In this document: positions 56,811 to 64,000 of the stretch, one piece after another
Position numbering within the stretch: position 1 is the first letter of the stretch
Layout: every line of letters begins with the position of its first letter
NCBI RefSeq assembly: GCF_017357825.1
Contig: NZ_CP046072.1
Location: 1,054,001 to 1,118,000, forward strand
DNA length: 64,000 nucleotides
Direction: 5' to 3'
From: Sulfurimonas aquatica
Lineage (GTDB): Bacteria; Campylobacterota; Campylobacteria; Campylobacterales; Sulfurimonadaceae
Program-made: the position numbers and the translations under genes
The notes under the pieces: model-generated
Database searches by the model: none
Told to the model about the DNA's origin: nothing
What the model saw: the letters and a program-made list of their open reading frames with translations, nothing else

Positions 56811-58022
56811 ATGAAAATAGCTATCTATATTTTTTCCATTGTAATGCTCTTTTTAGGCTGTTCTAAAGAGCAAAATGAATTGATTAATAAATTTATCGAT
56901 ATTACTTTTTTTGAAAAATCTATAGACTCAAATACATCAATACCCATGGTGAGTACTTCAGAAATAAATGCCACTCTCAAACCGAAAATTTTATCAAAAA
57001 AGCTTCCTAAAACTTACCTTATTGAGAGTAGTTATGATGAGTTGCCAAATTTTCATAATGAAAATTATGAGGAGGCTCTGAAGCAGTTTAAAAATAATTG
57101 TAGAACTAAAAAAAGCAAAAAACTTTACGGAGAACTTTGCTTACTTGCTGAAAATGTAAATGATTCAAAAGAGTTCATAACTAATTCATTTAAACCCTAT
57201 TTTATTACAACTAAAAATGCTAAAGAGGAGGGACTATTAACAGGGTATTATGAACCAGAACTTCGTGCATCTCTAAAGAAAAGTAAAAAATATAAGTACC
57301 CCATATATACAACACCAAATGATTTAATCACAGTTGATTTAAGCTCTATCTACCCTAAGTTAAAAAACTATAGACTTCGTGGAAAAGTAGAGGGAAATAA
57401 GCTTATTCCATATGATACTAGAGCTCAGAGTAAAACAAAGGGTATTGATGCTGAAGTACTCTGTTACTGTGACTCTAAAATAGATAGATTTTTTTTAGAG
57501 ATACAAGGTTCAGGTCGTGTAAAACTTGAAGATAATAGAACTATGTATATAGGTTACGATAATCAAAATGGACATAGGTACAGAGCGATAGGAAGATACT
57601 TAGTACAAAAGAATGAGTTGCGTTTAAAAGATGTATCTCTTCAAAGCATAAAAGAGTGGTTAGTAGAAAATCCAAGTAGACTTGATGAAGTTTTAAATTA
57701 TAATAAATCAATGGTTTATTTCAAACAAAGAGATCAAGCAGCCACTGGTTCTTTAGGTTTAGAGTTGACACCGGAGCGTTCAGTTGCAGTTGATAGAAGG
57801 TATATACCACTAGGGAGTATGCTCTACTTAAACGCCGACTTAAAAGAGAAAAAGATTTCTAAACTAGTTTTTGCTCAAGATACCGGTGGAGCTATTAAGG
57901 GTTCTATTAGAGCAGACCTCTTTTTAGGTGCAGGTGAAAAAGCATTAGAAGTAGCGGGAAGATTAAAAGCACCCCTAAAACTTTGGATATTACTTCCAAA
58001 AGATGAGAAAAAGAGTATATGA
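56811..58022 (+). CDS. mltA: Membrane-bound lytic murein transglycosylase A, lipoprotein
   Basis: A 403-residue lipoprotein. The lipobox is MLFLGC (Cys at about 17). The MltA domain (GLLTGYYEPEL..) and the C-terminal 3D domain (KLVFAQDTGGAIKGSIRADLF), with the catalytic-type Asp in QDTGG and the RADLF motif, are present. It cleaves peptidoglycan glycan strands with 1,6-anhydro ends in the periplasm. The ATG at 56811 gives a clean signal peptide; ATG 56742 would add 23 residues before it. Its TGA overlaps recR (ATGA). Confidence 0.92.
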   Translation: MKIAIYIFSIVMLFLGCSKEQNELINKFIDITFFEKSIDSNTSIPMVSTSEINATLKPKILSKKLPKTYLIESSYDELPNFHNENYEEALKQFKNNCRTKKSKKLYGELCLLAENVNDSKEFITNSFKPYFITTKNAKEEGLLTGYYEPELRASLKKSKKYKYPIYTTPNDLITVDLSSIYPKLKNYRLRGKVEGNKLIPYDTRAQSKTKGIDAEVLCYCDSKIDRFFLEIQGSGRVKLEDNRTMYIGYDNQNGHRYRAIGRYLVQKNELRLKDVSLQSIKEWLVENPSRLDEVLNYNKSMVYFKQRDQAATGSLGLELTPERSVAVDRRYIPLGSMLYLNADLKEKKISKLVFAQDTGGAIKGSIRADLFLGAGEKALEVAGRLKAPLKLWILLPKDEKKSI

Positions 58023-58588
58023 ACAGTTCATTAGAAAAATTTAATCGCTTAGTCGATGCACTTCAAGAGTTACCAACAGTTGGGAAAAAGTCAGCAACAA
58101 GGCTTGCTTATCATATGATTATGAATGATACATTTGTAGGTATGCGTATATCACATGCTATTGAAGATGCTCTTGGTAGTCTAAAAAAGTGTAGTGAGTG
58201 TGGAGGGATGAGTGAAGATGAACTCTGCTATATCTGCTGTGATGAATCACGCGACTCAACACTTTTATGTATGGTTGAAAATGCTAAAGATATACTTCTA
58301 CTTGAAGAGAATGGTCTTTTTGATGGAAAATATTTTGTTCTTGACTCGCTTGAGGAGTTAAGTATTGCTCACTTAGAAGAGCTTGTTAAACGCGGGGTTG
58401 ATGAGATACTATTTGCTATCACACCATCTATATCAAATGACGCGGTAATTCTTTATATAGAAGATAAGTTAAGTGCATATAATGTCAATTTTTCTAAAAT
58501 TGCTCAAGGTGTTCCTACTGGAGTGAGCTTAGAAAATATTGATCTATTATCTCTTACTCGTGCGTTGGAAGACAGAGTGAGGGTATAG
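58019..58588 (+). CDS. recR: Recombination mediator RecR
   Basis: A 189-residue protein, about ten shorter than E. coli RecR. It shows the helix-hairpin-helix LPTVGKKSATRLAYH, the C4 zinc finger KCSECGGMSEDELCYICCDESRD and a Toprim domain (LLCMVENAKDILLLEENGLFDGKYFVL). RecR with RecO loads RecA on gapped DNA. Coupled to mltA by an ATGA overlap and followed directly by pldA, so the three form one operon. Confidence 0.95.
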   Translation: MNSSLEKFNRLVDALQELPTVGKKSATRLAYHMIMNDTFVGMRISHAIEDALGSLKKCSECGGMSEDELCYICCDESRDSTLLCMVENAKDILLLEENGLFDGKYFVLDSLEELSIAHLEELVKRGVDEILFAITPSISNDAVILYIEDKLSAYNVNFSKIAQGVPTGVSLENIDLLSLTRALEDRVRV

Positions 58589-59479
58589 ATGAAGTTAATA
58601 ATAGCCTTTTTTCTGACACTGTCACTTTATGCTGCAGAGATGCAAAATGATAAAAATTTAGATTTAGATGTTTTAAAACCTAAACACGATAGAGCAAAAG
58701 TTGCAATGAATAACTGGCTAGATGGTAATTTCGGCCTTAAGCCTTATAAAACAAACTATATTTTGCCATATGGGATTCAAGAAAATAAATATGATTCTTT
58801 TACAAGCGATGACTATATTAATGTTGAGGCAGAACTACAGGTAAGTTTTAAACTCCAAGTAGCAAAAGATTTTTTTAATTTAGATGAGAGATATTTTTTC
58901 TCATATACACATAGGGCATTTTGGCAAATATATACAGAATCATCACCTTTTCGTGAAACAAATTATTCTCCTGAAGTCTTTGTTGTGATTCCAATCAATG
59001 ACGAGTCTATTTTTAAGTTAAGAAGCGTTCAGTTGGCTTATGCACATACTTCAAATGGTCAAGGTGAATCTCATGACAAAACGCTCTATACCTACCATTA
59101 TCAAGATCCTTTAAATCAATCACGTAGTCTAAATATGCTTTACGCAAAGCTTACTTTTCAGCATGATACTCTTGTAACCGACCTTGAAGTTATTCATAGA
59201 ATGAAAGAAAATATAGAGAATGATGACAATCCAAGTATATTGTATTATATAGGTTTTGCTGAACTAAAACTCAATTATTTTTTAGGCGATCACATGATGA
59301 CACTAAAAGGACGATTAAGTCCATACTCTGAAAAAGGCTCTGTTGAATACACTCATTCTTATCCTGCAATTAATGACACTTACTTCTATCTTAAGGTTTT
59401 TTCTGGTTATGGAGAGAGCTTGATAGATTATGATAAACATATTTCTAAAGCTTCATTTGGATTTAGTTTCTCGAGATGA
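58589..59479 (+). CDS. pldA: Outer-membrane phospholipase A
   Basis: A 296-residue outer-membrane beta-barrel enzyme with a signal peptide (about 1-16). The OMPLA catalytic site is seen as LAYAHTSNGQGES (His and Ser in HxSNG) and the Asn in SRSLNMLYAKL. It hydrolyses phospholipids that reach the outer leaflet, as dimers activated by calcium. In this window it may complement the Mla lipid-transport operon in outer-membrane lipid asymmetry, which is inference. It starts one base after recR. Confidence 0.92.
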   Translation: MKLIIAFFLTLSLYAAEMQNDKNLDLDVLKPKHDRAKVAMNNWLDGNFGLKPYKTNYILPYGIQENKYDSFTSDDYINVEAELQVSFKLQVAKDFFNLDERYFFSYTHRAFWQIYTESSPFRETNYSPEVFVVIPINDESIFKLRSVQLAYAHTSNGQGESHDKTLYTYHYQDPLNQSRSLNMLYAKLTFQHDTLVTDLEVIHRMKENIENDDNPSILYYIGFAELKLNYFLGDHMMTLKGRLSPYSEKGSVEYTHSYPAINDTYFYLKVFSGYGESLIDYDKHISKASFGFSFSR

Positions 59480-59561
59480 TTTAAATTTACCTTTTTTATA
59501 GCTAGATATACTAGTAAAAAGTAATATAATAATATAAACTATTGAACATAGAGGTATTATT

Positions 59562-62261
59562 ATGCAACATATCATGGGAAAAAGCTGGCACAGCTTAGAA
59601 GTTGATAAAATTGTAGAGCTACTAGAGAGTGATTTAAATGATGGTTTAGGGCCACTTAGCATAAAACATAGAGAAGAGCAGTTTGGAAAAAACCAATTAA
59701 AAGCTAAAAAAAGAGATTCAAAACTCAAAAAATTCTTTATGCAATTTCATAACGCGCTTATTTACATACTTCTATCCGCTTCACTAATTACAGCATTACT
59801 ACATGAGTGGATAGATAGTGGAGTAATATTTGGCGTTGTTATCGTAAATGTAATCATTGGCTATGTTCAAGAGGTAAAAGCGGAAGAGGCAATTAACTCA
59901 TTAAAAGAGATGATGAATACCCCAGCAGTTGTCTTAAGGGATGGGGTGAAAATTGCCGTCTCATCTGTTGACATAGTTCCAGGCGATATAGTGCTTTTAG
60001 AGTCTGGCTCAAAGGTTCCTGCAGATTTGAGGCTTATTGAATGTAATGACTTAAAAGTTGATGAGTCTATGCTTACGGGTGAGTCAATGAGCGTTATGAA
60101 AAACATAAGTTTACATAATCAGGACATCACGATAAACGATAGAAAAAATATGGCCTATTCTGGGACATATGTTACTTATGGTAGAGCAAAAGGAATTGTT
60201 GTCGCTACTTCAAGTCATACAGAGCTCGGTAAAATTGCTCATCTTATTGAGGAAACTACTTCTATGCAAACGCCACTGACTAAGAAAATATCTGCGTTTA
60301 GTAAAGTTTTACTCTATATAATTTTAGCACTAGCTACTTTTACTTTTTTTGTTGGAATGTGGCATGGAAACTCTGCGGTAGAGACATTTATGGCATCTGT
60401 AGCTTTAGCTGTTGGTGCTATACCTGAGGGCTTGCCGGCTGCTGTGACCATTACACTGGCTATTGGTGTGAGTCGTATGGCTACAAAAAATGCCATTATA
60501 AGAAAGTTGCCTGCAGTGGAGACTCTAGGGAGTGTTACTACAATATGTTCCGATAAGACAGGTACACTTACTCAAAATAAGATGAGTGTAACAAATCTAT
60601 ATGCATCGGGAGTATCTTATAGTGTAACAGGCAATGGTTATGAGCCAAGAGGAGAGTTTTTTAAAGATAACAAAAAGATTGATAGTTTAGATGATAGTTT
60701 AAAAGAGGTTTTAAGAGCAGGTTATCTCTGTAATGAATCTTATCTTGTTAAAAAAGATACTGAGTATAGTATACATGGAGATCCAACAGAGGGCTCTTTG
60801 GTAGTCTGTGCATTAAAAGCTGGCTTTGAGGAGCATCTTCTTAATACAAAGTTTCCTAGGGTTGATATACTCCCTTTTGAGTCAGACAGACAATATATGG
60901 TTACACTGAATAGAGATGTTGAAAATAGTGAAAATATTTTATATCTTAAAGGCTCAATAGAAAAAACTCTACAAATATGTGATTTTGAAGTGAAAGATTC
61001 AGAGATAGTGGAGATTAATAAAGAGCTTATTCTAAAGAGGGTGGATGAATATGCGTCAAAAGGTTTAAGGGTTTTAGCTATTGCTAAAAAAGTTGTCTCA
61101 GGCGATAAAATAGATAATAGATTACTTGATAATAAGTTTATATTTTTAGGCCTTCAAGCAATGATGGATCCTCCACGACAAGAAGCTATCGATGCAGTAA
61201 AAGAGTCTATAGGTGCCGGTATTAAAATTATTATGATCACTGGAGATCATGCACTTACCGCGTTTAGTATTGCAAAAATGATGTCTATCATACCTAAAGA
61301 AACACCTTTTGAGGGTTCCGTAATTACCGGTAAAGAACTTTTTAACTTAACAGATACGGAGTTAATAGAAAAAGTTGCTTATGTGAGAGTCTTTGCGAGA
61401 GTAGAGCCAGAACAAAAACTTCGTATAGTCGACGCGCTTCAAGAAAGAGGTGAAATAGTAGCAATGACTGGTGATGGTGTGAATGACGCACCAGCACTCA
61501 AACAAGCCGATATCGGCATAGCTATGGGTATGGGTGGAACTGAGGTTGCAAAAGAGGCCGCTGATATGATTTTAAGTGATGATAATTTTAGCTCAATAGC
61601 TCATGCCGTAAAAGAAGGAAGAAATGTATTTGATAACTTAGTGAAATTTATCACATGGACACTGCCTACAAATTTAGGGGAGGGGCTGGTGATACTTTTT
61701 GCCATTATGCTCGGAATAACACTCCCTATACTTCCAGTTCAGATTTTATGGATAAATATGTCTACAGCAATACTCTTGGGTCTTATGCTTGTTTTTGAGC
61801 CAAAAGAAGCAAATATTATGCAGAGAAAACCAAGAGATCCTAAAAAACCGATACTTACAAAAAGTATCATAATACAGATGTTGGTTGTAGGGTTTTATAT
61901 GTTGATAGCATCTTATTTTATGTTTAACATAGCATTGAAAAATGGACACAGCGTTGAATATGCTAGAACTATCGCTGTAAATATATTTGTATTTGTTGAA
62001 CTCTTTTATCTTTTTTCTTGTAAAGAACTAGAGAGATCCGTCTTTAAAACTAATATTTTTAATAATAAATTATTGCTTTTAGGCGTTGCAATGATGATAT
62101 TTGTTCAAATACTATATACACATACCAACTTTATGAACATTACATTTAAGAGTGAGGCATTAGATATCCTAACATGGAGTCAGATTATAATTATATCTGT
62201 TGGTGTTTTATTTGTTGTAGAGATTAAAAGAACGATTGAAGCGAAACTACTAAATGCGTAA
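59562..62261 (+). CDS. P2-type cation-transporting ATPase
   Basis: An 899-residue P-type ATPase with ten membrane helices. It has the phosphorylation site CSDKTGTLTQNK, the actuator motif LTGESM, the ion-binding M4 motif PEGLPAAVT and the hinge GDGVNDAPALKQADIGIAMG. The N-terminal cation ATPase domain (SLEVDKIVELLESDLNDGLG) is complete. PEGLPA is typical of P2A/P2B Ca2+ and related pumps. The ion could be Ca2+, Mg2+ or another divalent cation. Monocistronic. Confidence 0.93.
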   Translation: MQHIMGKSWHSLEVDKIVELLESDLNDGLGPLSIKHREEQFGKNQLKAKKRDSKLKKFFMQFHNALIYILLSASLITALLHEWIDSGVIFGVVIVNVIIGYVQEVKAEEAINSLKEMMNTPAVVLRDGVKIAVSSVDIVPGDIVLLESGSKVPADLRLIECNDLKVDESMLTGESMSVMKNISLHNQDITINDRKNMAYSGTYVTYGRAKGIVVATSSHTELGKIAHLIEETTSMQTPLTKKISAFSKVLLYIILALATFTFFVGMWHGNSAVETFMASVALAVGAIPEGLPAAVTITLAIGVSRMATKNAIIRKLPAVETLGSVTTICSDKTGTLTQNKMSVTNLYASGVSYSVTGNGYEPRGEFFKDNKKIDSLDDSLKEVLRAGYLCNESYLVKKDTEYSIHGDPTEGSLVVCALKAGFEEHLLNTKFPRVDILPFESDRQYMVTLNRDVENSENILYLKGSIEKTLQICDFEVKDSEIVEINKELILKRVDEYASKGLRVLAIAKKVVSGDKIDNRLLDNKFIFLGLQAMMDPPRQEAIDAVKESIGAGIKIIMITGDHALTAFSIAKMMSIIPKETPFEGSVITGKELFNLTDTELIEKVAYVRVFARVEPEQKLRIVDALQERGEIVAMTGDGVNDAPALKQADIGIAMGMGGTEVAKEAADMILSDDNFSSIAHAVKEGRNVFDNLVKFITWTLPTNLGEGLVILFAIMLGITLPILPVQILWINMSTAILLGLMLVFEPKEANIMQRKPRDPKKPILTKSIIIQMLVVGFYMLIASYFMFNIALKNGHSVEYARTIAVNIFVFVELFYLFSCKELERSVFKTNIFNNKLLLLGVAMMIFVQILYTHTNFMNITFKSEALDILTWSQIIIISVGVLFVVEIKRTIEAKLLNA

Positions 62262-62276
62262 GAAAGGCATTATACT

Positions 62277-63071
62277 TTATAGTTGAAAACTATGAAGCAT
62301 ATGCTTTTTAATATCCTCTTTTTTTAGCACAGCATTTACAAAAAGCTCATTTGCTAAAATACCTTGACCTAAAAGCATATCTGCACCATCTTTATAAATA
62401 ATATTTTTACTCTTTGCCATTTTTAAGAATGGCGTTAACTTACCATAAATGGCATCTGCTACATACCTTGTGTTGTTTAGCAGTATTTCTACTAGCTCTT
62501 TTGGTGCTGGGAGTTCTTCATCTTTTAATCCAGCACTAGTAGTGTTGACAATTAAGTCATATTTACTACTTTCATAATTACTCCAATGAAAACATTCACA
62601 TCCAAGTTCTTTAAAGTAAGAGAGTCTTCCTTCACTTCTATTCATTATGCTAACTGAAAAGTTTTCTTGTAAAAATCTCGCCGCTAATGCCTTGGCCGTA
62701 CCACCGGCTCCAAGAATAAGGATGTTTTTAATATTTTTAAACTCTTCAATAGAGTAGATAAAACCATCAGCATCTGTGTTATAGCCAATAAGCTTACCAT
62801 TTTCATTTACAAGAGTGTTTACAACGCCCACTGTTTTTGCAAAGCCTCGTATCTCATCACAAGCTTCAAACGCAGCTTCTTTATGTGGGACAGTAACATT
62901 AGCACCACTAAGCCCCAGTGAGAAAAAAGTCTCTTTGAGTTTAGAACCATCAAGTAGATGGGTTCTAGTGTAACAAGCAGGATAGTTTAGATTTTTAAAA
63001 ACAGTGTTATGCATAAGAGGAGAGCGAGAGTGTGACACGGGGTCACCAAATATAGAGAAGAGTTTTTGCAT
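62277..63071 (-). CDS. aroE: Shikimate dehydrogenase
   Basis: A 264-residue enzyme. Diagnostic motifs are FGDPVSHSRSPLMHN (substrate), NVTVPHKEAAF with the catalytic Lys, GYNTDADGF, and NADPH loop ILGAGGTAKAL. It reduces 3-dehydroshikimate to shikimate in aromatic amino acid synthesis. It overlaps trpE by one base, so aromatic synthesis genes are clustered here. Confidence 0.95.
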   Translation of the reverse strand: MQKLFSIFGDPVSHSRSPLMHNTVFKNLNYPACYTRTHLLDGSKLKETFFSLGLSGANVTVPHKEAAFEACDEIRGFAKTVGVVNTLVNENGKLIGYNTDADGFIYSIEEFKNIKNILILGAGGTAKALAARFLQENFSVSIMNRSEGRLSYFKELGCECFHWSNYESSKYDLIVNTTSAGLKDEELPAPKELVEILLNNTRYVADAIYGKLTPFLKMAKSKNIIYKDGADMLLGQGILANELFVNAVLKKEDIKKHMLHSFQL

Positions 63072-64000
63072 TAGTCTTTATCTAAATCTTCAAGAGAATG
63101 GATAAGCGCTCCGAGTTTATTCTCTACCTCTTGGTATTCTGACTCTTTTTGTGAATCAGCTACGATTCCTGCTCCAGCTTGAAGAATTACACAATCTTCT
63201 TTAACCATAGCTGTTCTTATTGTGATAGTACTATCCATATTACCATCAAAACCAAAGTAGCCTATGCTACCACTATAAAAACCGCGTTTAAGACCTTCAT
63301 ACTCAGCTATAAGCTCCATAGCGCGTATCTTTGGAGCACCCGTCATAGTTCCTGCTGTAAACGTAGCCATAAATAAATCAAACATATCTTTGTCATCATC
63401 AAGCTGGGCAACAACATCTGAAACTATGTGCATAACATGAGAGAAGCGTTCTATATGCATCATGTCTTCAACTTTTACAGTGCCCGTCTTTGCAACGCGG
63501 CTTACGTCATTTCTACCCAAGTCTATTAGCATAAGATGTTCAGATAACTCTTTAGGATCAGCTAATAGTTCAAGTTCTAGCTCTTTATCTAACTCTTTTG
63601 TTTTTCCGCGTTTGCGAGTTCCTGCAATTGGACGAAGAAGAAGTTCCCCATCTTGAAGGCGAACCATTACTTCAGGGGATGAGCCAACAATGCTAAAATC
63701 TTCATATTCCATCAAAAACATATAAGGAGAGGGGTTTTTACCTCGTAAAATTCTATAAAAGCTAAAAGGGTCAACTTTAATGTTTCGTGTAAATCTATTA
63801 GTCATGAGTATCTGAAATACATCACCACTTTTTATCATCTCTTTTGACTTGTCAATCATTTCAAAGAACTTTTCTTTTGAATGAGCAAAAGTTCCTTTGT
63901 CTTTACCAATATTATGAACTCTATGCTTATATGTATAGGTCCCTTTTAAGTCATCATGAATAGCTTCAAATTTTTCACTATACTCTTTTAACGTGCTTAC
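63071..64000 (-). CDS. trpE: Anthranilate synthase component I (partial, 5' end outside window)
   Basis: The C-terminal ~309 residues are present; the frame is open to the right edge, so the start lies outside. The chorismate-binding domain is complete: SGDVFQILMTNRF, PYMFLMEYEDF..GSSPEVMVRL, PIAGTRKRG, LIDLGRNDVSRV, GTMTGAPKIRAMELI and GYFGFDG. PIAGTR rather than PIKGT indicates TrpE (anthranilate synthase) rather than PabB. It makes anthranilate with TrpG in tryptophan synthesis. The adjoining aroE supplies a precursor step. Confidence 0.93.
   Translation of the reverse strand, partial: VSTLKEYSEKFEAIHDDLKGTYTYKHRVHNIGKDKGTFAHSKEKFFEMIDKSKEMIKSGDVFQILMTNRFTRNIKVDPFSFYRILRGKNPSPYMFLMEYEDFSIVGSSPEVMVRLQDGELLLRPIAGTRKRGKTKELDKELELELLADPKELSEHLMLIDLGRNDVSRVAKTGTVKVEDMMHIERFSHVMHIVSDVVAQLDDDKDMFDLFMATFTAGTMTGAPKIRAMELIAEYEGLKRGFYSGSIGYFGFDGNMDSTITIRTAMVKEDCVILQAGAGIVADSQKESEYQEVENKLGALIHSLEDLDKD

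Overview
The window is a 64 kb stretch of AT-rich, densely packed chromosome from a Campylobacterota member, most likely Sulfurimonas or a close relative. This is inferred from gene families and order (era-hslU-hslV-rplI, argG, a ferredoxin-thioredoxin reductase/rhodanese protein, Pgp1/Pgp2-type peptidoglycan carboxypeptidases, sigma-54 and sigma-28 flagellar promoters, free-living sulfur-oxidiser style accessory genes). I see no rRNA, tRNA, insertion sequence, prophage or CRISPR array. It reads as ordinary vertically inherited chromosome with several accessory envelope and secretion modules.

Layout. 1-6.6 kb: a minus-strand block with two cell-shape carboxypeptidases, era, hslUV, rplI, the FTR-rhodanese protein and argG. 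6.7-11.8 kb: flaG with a sigma-28 promoter, an MFS and a MATE transporter, small proteins, and oxygen-dependent hemF. 11.9-16.6 kb: an Mla/MCE lipid-transport operon whose ATPase subunit is degenerate, ending in ligA. 16.7-23.3 kb: a Lap-type type I secretion operon (OmpA, TolC-OmpA fusion, LapB-like ABC exporter, HlyD adaptor, LuxR-type regulator). 23.3-27.2 kb: yqeY, then flgH with a sigma-54 promoter, a transglutaminase-like protease candidate and a GGDEF/EAL protein. 27.4-33.5 kb: ankyrin lipoprotein, TrxR-like flavoprotein, SulP transporter, small membrane and secreted proteins, CorA-like transporter. 33.7-37.3 kb: a second export operon whose ABC component has a membrane domain but no ATPase domain, followed by an HlyD adaptor and TolC. 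37.3-50.6 kb: valS, a diguanylate cyclase, a UvrD-type helicase, an HMA protein, an LRR-kinase, an SLC13 transporter, cytochrome c, an M48 protease and prmC. 50.6-56.7 kb: the minus-strand division/folding block ftsZ-ftsA-ppiD-like-aldolase-like-dnaJ. 56.8-64 kb: mltA-recR-pldA, a P-type cation ATPase, aroE and the 3' part of trpE.

The most notable points are these. Three genes have homology that runs upstream of any ATG/GTG/TTG to ATT or ATC codons placed behind Shine-Dalgarno motifs. Two ABC systems lack a competent ATPase. A Lap-type exporter lies near a protease/c-di-GMP pair that could be its LapG/LapD equivalent. A class II aldolase homologue has apparently lost its whole zinc site. All functional statements come from reading the translated sequences; no database search was possible.
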